The notes under the pieces were generated by a model. The model did not search any database and was not told the origin of the DNA. It was given only the letters and a program-made list of their open reading frames with translations. The position numbers and the translations under genes were made by a program. Below are positions 44,800 to 55,200 of a DNA stretch of 64,000 nucleotides, piece after piece; position 1 is the stretch's first letter, and each line of letters opens with the position of its first letter. Source of the stretch: Palsa-1150 sp036490515 (GTDB taxonomy: Bacteria; Myxococcota_A; Polyangia; Polyangiales; Polyangiaceae); assembly GCA_036490515.1 (NCBI GenBank), contig DASXDU010000019.1, forward strand, positions 1-64,000. The letters run 5' to 3'.

Positions 44800-45726
44800 T
44801 CAGAAGGAGCCGCGCAAACCACCCGCTCCGGCGCCGACCCACGCATGAAACGACATGTCCGCGTGCGCGGCGGGCGGCGGCCTGTAGAGCAGCAGGTCCA
44901 CGACCCCTGCCGCGACGCCCGCGCCTGCGAGGACGTACGAGACGGTGGCCGCGATGCCCAGGTTGCGTGCGGCGCGGGCCGCGTTCTCGGAGCTCTGCTC
45001 GCACGAAGCGCTGCTACAGGAGATGGAGGACGCCTTCGACATCGTGGCCGCGGCCAGGACGGTCCCCACGACGAACCCCGTCGCGCCCACGCCGAACCCC
45101 GCGTAAGCGACCGGGCCGAAGTGGTTCCCGCCGCCCTCGGGCACCTGCCCCGACGCGTCGACGAGCGACGCGACGGCAAGCTGGGGCGACGCGACTGCCT
45201 TGCACGGCGAACCAGGGTCTCTCGTTCCTGCGCCGGCGCCTTCGGGTGGAGTGATCGCCGCCGGCGCAGGGGGCACCGGGGCCGCGGGCGGCGCCCCGAC
45301 GCGGGCTCTCAGGTCCTCGGCGGCCCTCGCAGCGTCGCGTCGCGCGCTCGTCGCGCGTTCGGTCTCCCCCGGCTGGACGGGAAGACCGGCGATCGCCGTG
45401 TACGCAGAACGAGCCTCCTCGAGCATCCCGAGTGCCTCGTAGGTGCGGGCGAGCTCGAACGTCGTGATCGGGTTCACCGCGAGTGCGTGCGCCGCCTTGA
45501 ACTTCTCGAGCGCACCGCGCACGTCCCCCTGGTCGCGGAGCTCGCTCGCCTGCACGAAGAGCTCACGAGCCTGGGAAACGTCGCTGGGTGCCGTCTGCGC
45601 TGCCGCCGTCCCGGGCACCGCCGCCCACATCAGCACCGCGACGGCGCATCCTGCAATCCGTGGCCAGGTGCCAGTACGTGTACCTCGGACGGTGCGTTGA
45701 GGAATCAAGCACGAACGAACCAGCAA
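44800..45726 (-). CDS. TPR-repeat protein with C-terminal membrane hairpin
   Basis: The 308-residue protein has a signal segment (VAVLMWAAVPGTAAAQ). Residues about 47-115 are two to three tetratricopeptide units (ARELFVQASELRDQGDVRGA, AHALAVNPITTFELARTYEA). A Pro/Ala linker and two hydrophobic segments flanking a Cys-containing loop follow. The same plan is found at 51381-52226, next to a kinase. Such proteins may relay kinase signals across the membrane. The start may lie a little downstream of 45726. Confidence 0.78.
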   Translation of the reverse strand: MLVRSCLIPQRTVRGTRTGTWPRIAGCAVAVLMWAAVPGTAAAQTAPSDVSQARELFVQASELRDQGDVRGALEKFKAAHALAVNPITTFELARTYEALGMLEEARSAYTAIAGLPVQPGETERATSARRDAARAAEDLRARVGAPPAAPVPPAPAAITPPEGAGAGTRDPGSPCKAVASPQLAVASLVDASGQVPEGGGNHFGPVAYAGFGVGATGFVVGTVLAAATMSKASSISCSSASCEQSSENAARAARNLGIAATVSYVLAGAGVAAGVVDLLLYRPPPAAHADMSFHAWVGAGAGGLRGSF

Positions 45727-45842
45727 CCGACGTGCCCATCCGCACCGAGCGGAAAATCACGTCCGTTCGCGCGCTTGGCGAGGGGTGATGTGTGCCACGT
45801 TGAGCACCTGACGGTCGGGAAGGGGCCGGGCCGTGCGTCTCC

Positions 45843-46259
45843 TCACTTTCCGAGCAGGCTCCCGAACAGGCGCTCGAGGGCGCCGACGAAGTCGGGCGCG
45901 CGGTTCGCACGCTGGCGCTCGCGGCGGTAGCGCGCGAGCTCCTCGGCCAATGGCGCCAGCTCCGACACCCGAGCCTGGAGCTCGGCGTTCTCCTCCTGCA
46001 ACCTGCGGGTGAACGCGGCGGCGTTCTCCGGGAGCAAGGCGCGCAGCGCGTCGAGAGCATCCTGCTGCTGCGCGAGCGCGATGCGGAGCTGAGAGTTCTC
46101 GTCCTTCAGTCCCGCGAGGGCCGACTGCAGAGCCTCGAACTCATCACGGAACGGCGAGCCCATGAGGGCATCGTAGGCACGCGAGGCGCGCGCGGCCAGG
46201 CGGGCGATGTGCGTCGCGGCCCACTCGCCGAGAGCGCGCCAACGCTTCGTGCGCGTCAG
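45843..46259 (-). CDS. Coiled-coil protein, about 106-138 aa
   Basis: An ATG at 46163 would give 106 residues starting MGSPFRDEFEALQSAL, but it lacks a ribosome-binding site. Strong third-position G/C bias continues to a CTG at 46259 that overlaps the previous stop (CTGA), so the longer form is shown. Most of the protein is one coiled coil (ENSQLRIALAQQQDALDALR, RRLQEENAELQARVSELAPL), then a basic stretch and a C-terminal LERLFGSLLGK. Function unknown; likely a partner of the upstream gene. Confidence 0.6.
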   Translation of the reverse strand: MTRTKRWRALGEWAATHIARLAARASRAYDALMGSPFRDEFEALQSALAGLKDENSQLRIALAQQQDALDALRALLPENAAAFTRRLQEENAELQARVSELAPLAEELARYRRERQRANRAPDFVGALERLFGSLLGK

Positions 46260-47077
46260 TGCCAGAGCGCGTCGTCCACGATGTAGTACGCGACGCGGCC
46301 AGCGTCCGTGCGTTCGCACGAGACCAGCTCCGCGGCGAGGCGGCGGCCCGCAACGGCAATGCGCGCCTCGCCGCCGGCGGGCACGACGTGCCGGACGGCC
46401 TCGACCGCGACGACCATCGGCCCATCTTCTCGAGGCCCCATCGTGACGCGCACGGGCTTGCCCTCGACTACGTGCGTGCTGTCGGCGAAGGTTCCGCAGA
46501 ACGCGACGAGCCACGTGCGATCGCCCGCGGCGTGGATGGTCAGGGTGCGCGCGGCCACGCCGTCCTCCGCCAGGTGCTCGTCGAGCGTGACGCGCACGCG
46601 GCGCCCGATGAGCGCGCGCAGATCGAGCGACGCCGGAAGACGGTAGCCGACGGTGATCTCGTCGATGCGGCTGCCCGGCGTCCCCAGCACGAGCGCGTCG
46701 TCCTCGATGCGCTTGACGATGCCGTTCGCCTGCGTGAGCGCGCGGTCGCCACGCTGGATGCGCGCCACGCGCCCCGGAGGCCCGGCGACGTGAAACGCGA
46801 AGGGCAGGTCACTGTCGTCGTCGTCGGGGATCGCATCCTCCCAGGCGTCGGCGTCGTCGAGCAGGAGCACGTCGAGCGCGTCCTGCTGGGGAACGGTGAG
46901 CGCCTCGTGGACGGCGTCGTCCTCGTCCCACGCGTCCGAGAGGAACGACGCGAGCGGGAACCCGCCGCTGCTCGGGGCGCGACGCTCGCCCGTGATGGCG
47001 AGCACGTCGACCGGACGGGTCATCTGGGAATCTTCGGCACCGGGGCGGTGGAACGCGTTCATGATGGGGGGTCCCAT
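46256..47077 (-). CDS. Unknown protein, 273 aa
   Basis: The first 95 residues are acidic, with clusters such as DDDDSDLPF. The rest is beta-rich, with a possible OB- or PilZ-like alternation (GRRVRVTLDEHLAEDG, KPVRVTMGPRED), but no signature motif. There is no signal peptide. ATG at 47077 or 47062 could start it; neither has a good ribosome-binding site. Its stop overlaps the CTG of the coiled-coil gene. Function unknown. Confidence 0.7.
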   Translation of the reverse strand: MGPPIMNAFHRPGAEDSQMTRPVDVLAITGERRAPSSGGFPLASFLSDAWDEDDAVHEALTVPQQDALDVLLLDDADAWEDAIPDDDDSDLPFAFHVAGPPGRVARIQRGDRALTQANGIVKRIEDDALVLGTPGSRIDEITVGYRLPASLDLRALIGRRVRVTLDEHLAEDGVAARTLTIHAAGDRTWLVAFCGTFADSTHVVEGKPVRVTMGPREDGPMVVAVEAVRHVVPAGGEARIAVAGRRLAAELVSCERTDAGRVAYYIVDDALWH

Positions 47078-47265
47078 AGCGACCGGCGTGCCGGAGGGGT
47101 TCGCCCAACGATCACGGGGGCTTGTGGCGCCCTACGGTGCCGGCCACGGGGGCGCGCGTCCCATCACCCGTGAGGCGGGCGGATCCAACGGAACACGCGT
47201 CGTGCGGACGGAACCGTCCGTCGTGGCTGGACCCGGTGCGGGTCCGTTCGGGGGCGACCCGGAGC

Positions 47266-48441
47266 CTATCGCTCCCCGAGCGCCCCGAGGACGGCGGTCG
47301 CGAGCTCCGCCGTCGCGTCGCCTGCGTGCGCCGCGGCCCGCTGGCGGTAGCTCGCGTCGCCGAGCACTCGCCGCACCGCTTCCAGGACGTCTCCAGCTGT
47401 CCGGATGCGCACGCCGACGCCGGCCTGCTCCACCCATTCGAGGTTGTAGTCGAAGAGCACACCGAACGCGGGGTTGTCCCAAAGGACCATGGGCAGGCGT
47501 GAGGCCAGCGCCTCGAAGATCGACAGCGGTCCGGGCTTGCCGACGACGACGTCCGACACGCGCATGAGCGCCGGTATGTCGCGGGTGAAGCCGACGACTC
47601 GCCGGGGGGAGCGCGCGCTCGACGCCCTCAGCCGCCGCTGGACTTCGGCGTGATGCCCGCACGCGGCGATGACGTTGAGGCGCATCGGTGCGGCGTCGAG
47701 GTAGCAGGCGATGTCGACGATGGTGCGCGATCCCTGGGCGCCGAAGAAGAGGAGCACCGTCGGCAAGGAAGGGTCCAGGCCGAGCTCCGTGAGCGCAACC
47801 CGCCGATCGACGGCGTCGACGGCCCCGTGCTCGCGGAAGCGCGGGTGGATGGGCATGCCGTGGATTGCGTGGACGCGCGACGCCTGGATGCCGGCGGAAC
47901 GGGCGTCCTCGGCGAGGCGTTGCGTGCCGCAATGAAAGTCCGCATCCAACCCCGCGTCGAACCAGTACCCGGGGAAGAGCTCCGCGAAGTCGACCGGGAC
48001 GACCATGCACCGCGCGTCCGGCCGCTCCGCGCGCAGTGCCTCGAAGAAGAGGCGGTTGTGCATCGGCACGAACGAGACGACCACGCGAGGCGGTGCTTCG
48101 CGGAAGAACGCGCGCACGGCGGGCATCGCGCCGGCGCGCATGGCCCGAGACAGCGAGGCGCCCGCGCGCATCGCCCACGCGAGGTCACCGAAGTACATGC
48201 GCTCGGATTTCAAGGCTGCGTTGTAGAGCGCGATGCCGCCGCCGAAGAGCCGGCGCAGGCCTGGCGCGTGCAGAAAGATTCCGGTCGTGGCATCGACGAG
48301 TCGGACATCGAGGCCCGGCTGCACGGCGAGGAGCGCGTCGCGCAGGGAGGTGGCCCCGCTCCTGTGGGCACCGCCGCCGTCGAAGAAGACGAGGTCGACG
48401 CCGCGAGGGCGCGGCCCGTTCAGAGGAGGCGTTTCTTCCAC
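47266..48441 (-). CDS. Glycosyltransferase, MurG/galactolipid-synthase type (GT-B)
   Basis: No ATG lies before the conserved N-terminus; GTG at 48441, inside the end of the epimerase gene, gives 391 residues starting METPP-like sequence then LVFFDGGGAHRSGA. The C-domain has TVLLFFGAQGSRTIV, RVVGFTRDIPALMRVSDVVVGKPGPLSIFEAL and PMVLWDN, the acceptor/donor loops of GT28-like enzymes. It is probably membrane-associated and transfers sugar to a lipid. Coupled to the epimerase, which may supply the sugar nucleotide. Confidence 0.85.
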   Translation of the reverse strand: MEETPPLNGPRPRGVDLVFFDGGGAHRSGATSLRDALLAVQPGLDVRLVDATTGIFLHAPGLRRLFGGGIALYNAALKSERMYFGDLAWAMRAGASLSRAMRAGAMPAVRAFFREAPPRVVVSFVPMHNRLFFEALRAERPDARCMVVPVDFAELFPGYWFDAGLDADFHCGTQRLAEDARSAGIQASRVHAIHGMPIHPRFREHGAVDAVDRRVALTELGLDPSLPTVLLFFGAQGSRTIVDIACYLDAAPMRLNVIAACGHHAEVQRRLRASSARSPRRVVGFTRDIPALMRVSDVVVGKPGPLSIFEALASRLPMVLWDNPAFGVLFDYNLEWVEQAGVGVRIRTAGDVLEAVRRVLGDASYRQRAAAHAGDATAELATAVLGALGER

Positions 48442-49436
48442 GTGTCGGGCGTCTTGTCGTTCGCGATCTCGAGCTCCAGGTGGTACTCGAACGGGCGCGG
48501 GCCGCGCGAACGGATCCAGTCGATCATCGAGCGCAAGCCGTCCTCGAGCGAGATGCGCGGGTCGTACTGCAGCATGCGCCGCGCCTTGTCGGCGGAGCAG
48601 TTGGCGAGATAGACCTCGCGCGGTCGCGGGCGGGTGAGCTTTACCTCGAGCCGAAAATCCAGCAGCCGGGCGACAGTCTCGGCGAGCTCGAGGATCGTCA
48701 CGAACTCGCCGTCGGGCCCGATGTTGATCACCTCTCCCGAGCAAGCCGGGTCGAAGGCCATCTGTTTGAGCGGCGCCACGTCGTCCGAGATGTAGCTGAA
48801 GCATCGCTTCTGCATGCCGTCGCCGTAGACCATCGGCTGGCGGCCCTGCAGCATCAGGTTGATGAAGATGGCGGCGACGTTGCGATACGGGTCGTCGTAC
48901 TTCTGCCGCGGGCCGATGATGTTGTGCGGTACCGCGATCACCCACTCCATGCCGTGCACCTCGGCCAGGTTCTGGAGGATCAGCTCCGAGGTATGCTTGC
49001 CGATGCCGTAGGGGTCCTGTGGTCGGGGAGTCATGTCCTCGGTGAAAGGAACTTCCTGCGAGCCGTATCGGGCCATCGAGGAACAGAGGACGAAGCGACC
49101 GACGCCGTTGGCGATGGCAGCCGAGATCATGCCGGTTGCCGCGGTGACGATGTTTTGGGTCACGAGGTGAGGGCTGAAGACGGAGAGCCCCTCGTAGGCC
49201 GTTGCCGCGCAATGGTAGACGACGTGGCACCCGTGCACGTGCTCGCGGAGCCTCGCGAGATCGTTGCAGTCGATCGCGTGGAACTCGACGCCCTTCGGCA
49301 CGTTGTCGAGATAGCCGCCCATCAGGTTGTCGACCCCGACGACCTCGTGGCCGTCGGCGAGGAACGCGTCCGCGAGGTGGCTGCCGAGGAACCCGGCGAC
49401 GCCCGAGATGAAGATGCGCTTTTTCGACGAAGCCAT
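48420..49436 (-). CDS. NAD-dependent nucleotide-sugar epimerase/dehydratase
   Basis: The 338-residue protein has the extended short-chain dehydrogenase pattern: GVAGFLGSHLADAF, VYHCAATAYEG, SSMARYGS and the catalytic Tyr-x3-Lys in YGIGK. The C-terminus RISLEDGLRSMIDWIRSRG is typical of UDP-glucose 4-epimerase-like enzymes. The exact sugar is unknown. Together with the overlapping glycosyltransferase it forms a two-gene glycolipid or glycan unit. Confidence 0.92.
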   Translation of the reverse strand: MASSKKRIFISGVAGFLGSHLADAFLADGHEVVGVDNLMGGYLDNVPKGVEFHAIDCNDLARLREHVHGCHVVYHCAATAYEGLSVFSPHLVTQNIVTAATGMISAAIANGVGRFVLCSSMARYGSQEVPFTEDMTPRPQDPYGIGKHTSELILQNLAEVHGMEWVIAVPHNIIGPRQKYDDPYRNVAAIFINLMLQGRQPMVYGDGMQKRCFSYISDDVAPLKQMAFDPACSGEVINIGPDGEFVTILELAETVARLLDFRLEVKLTRPRPREVYLANCSADKARRMLQYDPRISLEDGLRSMIDWIRSRGPRPFEYHLELEIANDKTPDTWKKRLL

Positions 49437-49443
49437 TCCGTTT

Positions 49444-49546
49444 CTACGAGGACGTTACGAGGATGCTACGAGGGCGCCGCGGAAGGGTGCGGGAGGGCGC
49501 GGGACGCTGCGGGAGGCCGAGGGACCAGAGGGACCAGCGGGACCAG
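49444..49546. repeat. Short tandem repeats in the 405-bp intergenic region
   Basis: Three 11-bp copies (CTACGAGGACG, TTACGAGGATG, CTACGAGGGCG; 49444-49476) are followed by three 9-bp copies ending GGGACCAG (49520-49546). The rest of the gap, 49547-49842, has no gene I can support. It separates the divergent epimerase and kinase genes and should hold both promoters. Confidence 0.7.
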
Positions 49547-49842
49547 CTACGTCGCCACGCTACGCGAGCCGACGCGAGGCCTGCAACCTTCGCTGCCCTG
49601 CGCCCGTCCGGAGGCGGAGCAGCCACTGCCGAGCAAGCCGGTACATCAAATCCCGTGTGACTTCGCCAAGATCGGGCCGTGCACGCCCTGCGGTTTCGGG
49701 CGGCTGCGCTCGGTGCCGAGAGTTCCCGCCGGTGGAGGGGCGAGGAGGGCCGAGGCCCCGGCCGCCCGCGCGGGCCCCGGAAAAAAAGAGACGCGAGGGG
49801 GCCCGGATTCGGGACTACTCTTTCTCGCTGGGGCTTTCCGCC

Positions 49843-51384
49843 GTGCAAGACGAACCCAGCGTCGAGTCGCGCGAGGACACTGCAACAGGCAGCGAGGCAG
49901 GGCTGCAGGCGGCGTCGCCTGCGCCCGCGCCCGCGCCGCCGCCCCCGCGCGACAGTTTCGCGCCCGGCGTCGTACTCGCGGACAAGTATGTCGTCGAGCG
50001 GGTGATCGGCGAGGGCGGCATCGGCGTGGTCGTGGCCGCCAAGCACGTCGAGCTCGACCAGACGGTAGCCATCAAGTACCTGCGGCCGGCCGCCCTCGCT
50101 AGCCAGAACGCCGCCGAGCGATTCCTCCGCGAAGCGCGCGTGGCCGCCCGCATCCGCTCCGAGCATATCGTCCACATCTACGACGTCGGGCGTCTCGGCG
50201 ACGGAACCCCGTACATGGTGATGGAGCACCTGAACGGGACCGATCTTGGACGCTTGCTCCTCGCGAGCGGGCCCCTCTCGGTCGAGCGCGCAGTGGATTA
50301 CGTGCTGCAGGCCTGCGAGGCGCTCGCCGAGGCGCACGTGGCGGGCATCGTCCACCGCGATCTCAAGCCGGACAACCTCTTCCTGTCGACGCGGGCCGCG
50401 GGAAAGTCCGTCCTCAAGATCCTCGACTTCGGGATCTCGAAGCTCTCGGCGAAGCGATCGACCTCCGGGCGGGAGCTGACGCACGCCGACGACAAGTTCG
50501 GGACGCCCGTCTACATGTCGCCCGAGCAGCTGCGCTCCTCCGGCGCCGTCGACGCGCGCGCGGACGTCTGGGCGATAGGCGTGGTGCTCTTCGAGCTACT
50601 CACGGGTCGGCTCCCCTTCGATGGCGACCAGCTCCCGGAGCTCTGCACCGCGATCCTCACGATGCCTCCGCTTCCGCTGCGGTCCGTTCGCACCGGCATG
50701 CCGGACGGCCTCCAGGAGGTCATCGAGCACTGCCTCGAGAAGGAGTGCGAGGTTCGGTACCAGAACGTCGGCGAGCTCGCGCAGGATCTCGCGCCGTTCG
50801 CACCAGCCAACGCGCAGCCTCGGATCGAGCACATCGTGCGAATCATCCGCGACGGCGGTGACAACGTCCGACCACCCACGCCCGTGCCGGGGAGGGTGTC
50901 GATTCGAGCCCTGCAGGAGGCTGCGACGCTCCCCGAGAGCGACGGCCGTCGACTCCTGACGACCGGCGGGAGCGGGGCTACCTGGAGGGCGGTCGGTGCG
51001 AGGGCGAAGCGGCCCTTCTGGCTGCGTGGACCGGTCCTCGTTCCAGCCGCAGCGGTGGGCGTCCTGGTGGCCGCGGCCTTCATCGTGAGATCGCCCGCGC
51101 CCCCCGCCGGCACCGCCGTGCAGACGCTCGAACCCGCCCCCACGCAGGTGGAGGCGCCGGCCGCAGTTCCCTCCACGGCGCCGGCTCCTGCTCCGGAGCT
51201 CGTGCGGGCGCCGGCGGCGTCGACGAGCGAGCCGGCCGCGGGCCCACTCGTCCCCGGGCTGGCGTCGCGCCGGGGCGCGCTCGCACCGGCAGGCAAGCAC
51301 GCGTCACCGGCGGCATCCACGAAGAAGGCGCCGAGGGGTACGGCCACCAACGATCCCTCCGCCGTCATCAATCCGTTCGAGTGA
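49843..51384 (+). CDS. Membrane-anchored Ser/Thr protein kinase
   Basis: GTG at 49843 begins a 513-residue protein; the longer upstream frame lacks coding bias. A disordered Ala/Pro-rich N-terminus precedes the kinase domain: GEGGIGVVV near 57, Lys78, HRDLKPDN at 171-178 and DFG at 195-197, with APE-type YMSPEQL. A transmembrane segment (LVPAAAVGVLVAAAFIV, near residue 395) and a Pro/Ala outer tail follow. Its stop overlaps the next GTG (GTGA). The coupled TPR protein is the natural candidate partner. Confidence 0.94.
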   Translation: MQDEPSVESREDTATGSEAGLQAASPAPAPAPPPPRDSFAPGVVLADKYVVERVIGEGGIGVVVAAKHVELDQTVAIKYLRPAALASQNAAERFLREARVAARIRSEHIVHIYDVGRLGDGTPYMVMEHLNGTDLGRLLLASGPLSVERAVDYVLQACEALAEAHVAGIVHRDLKPDNLFLSTRAAGKSVLKILDFGISKLSAKRSTSGRELTHADDKFGTPVYMSPEQLRSSGAVDARADVWAIGVVLFELLTGRLPFDGDQLPELCTAILTMPPLPLRSVRTGMPDGLQEVIEHCLEKECEVRYQNVGELAQDLAPFAPANAQPRIEHIVRIIRDGGDNVRPPTPVPGRVSIRALQEAATLPESDGRRLLTTGGSGATWRAVGARAKRPFWLRGPVLVPAAAVGVLVAAAFIVRSPAPPAGTAVQTLEPAPTQVEAPAAVPSTAPAPAPELVRAPAASTSEPAAGPLVPGLASRRGALAPAGKHASPAASTKKAPRGTATNDPSAVINPFE

Positions 51385-52226
51385 GCATGCGGACGCACCT
51401 CGTCGCCGGCGGGGCCCTGCTCGCTCTCGCAGCTCCGGCCGTCGCCCACGCTCAGGCTCCCCTCGAACAGGCGAAAGCGCTCGTCCAGCGCGCCACCATC
51501 GAATACGAGGTGGGGCACTTCCAGCAGGCGCTCGACCTCTACGGCAAGGCGTACGAGCTCCTGCCGAGGCCCGAACTCCTGTTCGACCTCGGGCAGTGCC
51601 ACCGGATGCTCAAGGACCACGAGCGCGCGGTGTTCTTCTTCCAGGGATACCTGCGCGAGAAGCCGGACGCTCCGAACCGCGCGCTCGTCGAGAAGCTGCT
51701 CGCGGAGTCGCAAGAGCAGCTCGCCGCGCAGCGCCGGGCAGACGCGGGACGAGCGGAGACCGAGCGAGCCGAGGCCGATAGGCGCGCGGCGGAGCAGGCG
51801 GCCGCGACGCAGGCGCCCTCCGTCGGTCCCGCTCCGCTTCAGCCGCCCCTACCCCGCGAGCCGCCGCCGCCCGCCGCCGAGCGTCCCGTCCTGCGCGTCG
51901 CCGGGCTGGCGTCCGCCGGCGCCGGCATCGTGCTCGTCGGCACGGCCGCTTATTTGGGCCTCCATGCGGCCTCCCTCTCGAGCGAGGTCGCGCGCGTGTC
52001 GTCGCAGCACGGCACGTGGAACAGCGCATACCAGTCGGACTACCGGAGCGGTCGCACCGACGCAGGGGCCGCGACCGTCCTGTACGTCGTGGGCGGTGCG
52101 GCGATCGCCGCCGGCGCCGTGCTGACCTACCTCGGCTGGCCACGCCGCTCTGCCGAGACGCGCCCCGTCGCCGCGATCGCGCCCGCCGACCACGGCGCCG
52201 CGTTCGTCGTGGTGTCTTCCTTCTGA
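51381..52226 (+). CDS. TPR-repeat protein with C-terminal membrane hairpin
   Basis: GTG at 51381 overlaps the kinase stop; ATG at 51387 is equally possible. The protein is about 281 residues, with a signal (LLALAAPAVAHAQ), tetratricopeptide repeats at about residues 28-95 (AKALVQRATIEYEVGHFQQA), a Glu/Arg/Ala helix, a proline linker and two transmembrane segments around a short polar loop. The architecture matches 44800-45726. Probably acts in the periplasm with the coupled kinase. Confidence 0.85.
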   Translation: MSMRTHLVAGGALLALAAPAVAHAQAPLEQAKALVQRATIEYEVGHFQQALDLYGKAYELLPRPELLFDLGQCHRMLKDHERAVFFFQGYLREKPDAPNRALVEKLLAESQEQLAAQRRADAGRAETERAEADRRAAEQAAATQAPSVGPAPLQPPLPREPPPPAAERPVLRVAGLASAGAGIVLVGTAAYLGLHAASLSSEVARVSSQHGTWNSAYQSDYRSGRTDAGAATVLYVVGGAAIAAGAVLTYLGWPRRSAETRPVAAIAPADHGAAFVVVSSF

Positions 52227-52259
52227 AGGCGCCGGCGCCGTCCTGAAGCCGCCCGCTCC

Positions 52260-52287
52260 GTCAGGGGCCGCACGTCAGGGGCCGCAC
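52260..52287. repeat. 14-bp tandem duplication across a stop codon
   Basis: GTCAGGGGCCGCAC is repeated back to back. The second copy supplies the TGA (52277-52275) of the minus-strand cysteine-repeat gene; the first copy lies just beyond it and repeats the same Cys-Gly-Pro-stop reading. Confidence 0.75.
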
Positions 52288-55200
52288 GCCCCCGACGAGC
52301 ACGTCCCGCCCTCGCACGGGCCTCCCGTCGAGCCGCACTCGCACGTGCCCGCCGCCGCGCACGAGTCCGACGATGTGTCGCACACGTCGCACGTCCCGCC
52401 GGCCACGCCGCAGTTCGGGTAGGCGATGGTCATGCACGCGTTGTCCGAGCAGCAGCCGTCCGCGCACGACGTCGCGTCGCAGACGCACGTCCCGCCGATG
52501 CACTCCGTGCCTGGCCCGCAGGGTGCCGCGCCGCCGCAGGTGCACGCGTCGTTCGCGCATCCGTCGCCGACACTCGTACAAACGAGGCACGTCTCGCCGT
52601 TGGTGCCGCACGCGGGAGGGGTGTTGCCGGCCTCGCAGCTCGCGCCCGAGCAGCACCCCGAGCACTGCGTCGGATCGCAGGTGCACGAGCCGCTCTGGCA
52701 CTTCTGCCCCGCCCCGCACGGCAGCCCGCCGCCGCACGTGCAGCTGCCCGTCGCGCTGCAGCCATCGCTGCTCGTTCCGCAGTCGACGCACGTCGAACCG
52801 CCGACGCCGCAGGTCGACGGGCCCGGGGTGTCGCAGGCCGTGCCACCGGCCGCGCAACAACCAGAGCACGAGCCAGTCGTGCAGGCGCATGCACCGTGCG
52901 AGCAGACCAGCCCCGTGCCACACGACGGGTTGGCGCCGCACTCGCATACCCCGGCCGCGCAGCGGTTCGCGGCCTGCGGATCGCACGTCGTGCACGCCCC
53001 ACCCCCCGTTCCGCAGTTGACCGTCGACGGGAACAGGCACCTGTTGTTCGAGCAGCACCCGGTCGGGCACGACGTGCCGTCACACACGCAGTTGCCGTCG
53101 ACGCACTCCTGGCCGAGGACGCACATTCCCTGCCCGCCGCAGGTGCACGTGCCCGCCTCGCAGCCGTCGGCCCGCGTCGGGTCGCATGACGAGCAGGCGG
53201 TTCCTCCGGTCCCGCACGCCGAGACCGTGGGCGTCGTGCACGTCGCTCCGACGCAGCATCCCCCACTGCAGTTCGCGCTGGAGCACCCGGTGCAGGCGCC
53301 GCCCGAACAGGAGCCGTTGCCCGGGCACGCCTGGCACGACGAACCCCCGGTGCCGCACGCCGAACTCGACGTCCCGGCCTGGCACATCCCATTCCCGTCG
53401 CAGCAGCCGTTGGGACACGAGCTCACGTTGCAAGCGCAGCTACCCTTCGAGCAGATCTGGCCCGACGCGCAGGCCGTCTTCCCGCCGCACGTGCACGCCC
53501 CGGCCGCCGAGCACCCGTCGGCGACGGTGCCGCACGACGAGCACGTCGCGCCCGGGGCGCCGCACGTCGCCGGCGCCTCCGTTTCGCATACGTTGTTCTG
53601 GCAACAGCCACCCGGGCAAGAGGTCGCGTTGCAGACGCAGGTCCCGCCGACGCAGGCCTGCCCGGTTCCACACGCCTGACCCGTGCCGCACGAGCAGTCG
53701 CCCGCGGCCGAGCATCCGTTCGCCTTCGTCGAGTCGCACGCGGAGCAAGCCCCCCCTCCGGCACCGCACTCCGCCAACGACGGCGCGGAGATGCAGGTCG
53801 CGCCGTTGCAGCATCCGGTCGAACACGACGCGGCGTCGCACACGCACTTGCCGCCGGAGCAAGCCTGCCCGACCGCGCACTCGGTTCCTCCGCCGCACGA
53901 GCAGTCGCCCGCCGCGGAGCACCCGTCCGAACGCGTGGAGTCGCACGCGGTGCATCGCTCGCCATCGACGCCGCACGTCGACGCCGACCGCGCGTTGCAC
54001 GTTGGCCCCGAGCAGCACCCGGCGCACGACGCAGCGCACCCGCTGCACGTCCCCTGCGAGCACGTCTCGCCGCCCGGGCAGCTCTGGCATGCGCTTCCGC
54101 CACTGCCGCAAGCCGGGCCGCTGTTCCCCGCCTGGCAGACGGTCCCGGCGCAGCAGCCCGTCGGACACGAGGCCCCGTCGCATACGCATGCCCCGTTCAA
54201 GCAGTGCTGACCCGAGCCGCACTGGGCGCCCTTCCCGCACGAGCACGTGCCGCCCTCACAACCGTCCGACGTGAGCGCGTCGCACACGCTGCACGTCGCG
54301 CCCACCGGGCCGCAGGTGGACCGCGTGATTGCCGTGCAGGCGCCGTCCAGGCAGCAGCCGCTCGGGCAGGTGGTCGCATCGCACGTGCAGACACCGCTCT
54401 GGCAGCGCTGGCCCGGGCCGCACGGGGCCGACGTCCCGCACTCGCACGCGCCGGACGCCGAGCACCCGTCGCTCGCGGTGGTCCCACAGTCGATGCACGT
54501 CCCGCCGTTTGCGCCGCAGCTCGCAGCCGAGCGCGTCGTGCAGGTGGTGCCGTTGCAACAGCCGTCCGGGCACGACGTCGCATCGCAGCTGCAGAGTCCC
54601 TCGACGCAGCGCTGCCCGTCGGCGCACGCCGGATTTCCGCCGCACGAGCAGTCCCCCGCGGCCGAGCAGCCGTCTGCCTCGTCGGCGTTGCACGCGGTGC
54701 ACGACGCGCCGCCTGTGCCGCAGGTGGTCAGTGTCGCGGGGTGGCAGACCGTGCCGCTGCAGCAGCCGTCCGGGCACGGCGTCGTGCAGCTCGAGCAAGC
54801 TCCGTTGCAGGTATCGCCGGAGGGGCATGCCGTGCACTGCTGTCCGGCGTTCCCGCAAGCGGAGGGGTCCTGCCCACTCTCGCAGGTCGACCCGCTGCAG
54901 CACCCGTCGGGACACGACGCCTGGTTGCACGTGCACGCGCCGCCGACGCACGCCTGCCCGGCGCTGCACGCGGCTTCGCCCCCGCAGGCGCAGGTCCCGG
55001 ATGGATCGCACGAGTCGCTCGTGGCTGCGTCGCATCCGGGGCAAATGCAGGCGCCCGCGACGCACTGCTGGGCCGCGCCGCAGGGCGCGCCGCTCCCGCA
55101 CGCGGCGCCCGGGTGCGCATAGCAGCGGCCGTCGGCAGCGCACGTGAAGCCGGGAGGGCAGGCGGCGCCTACGCCGCAGGCGATGGCTCCCTCGTCGATC

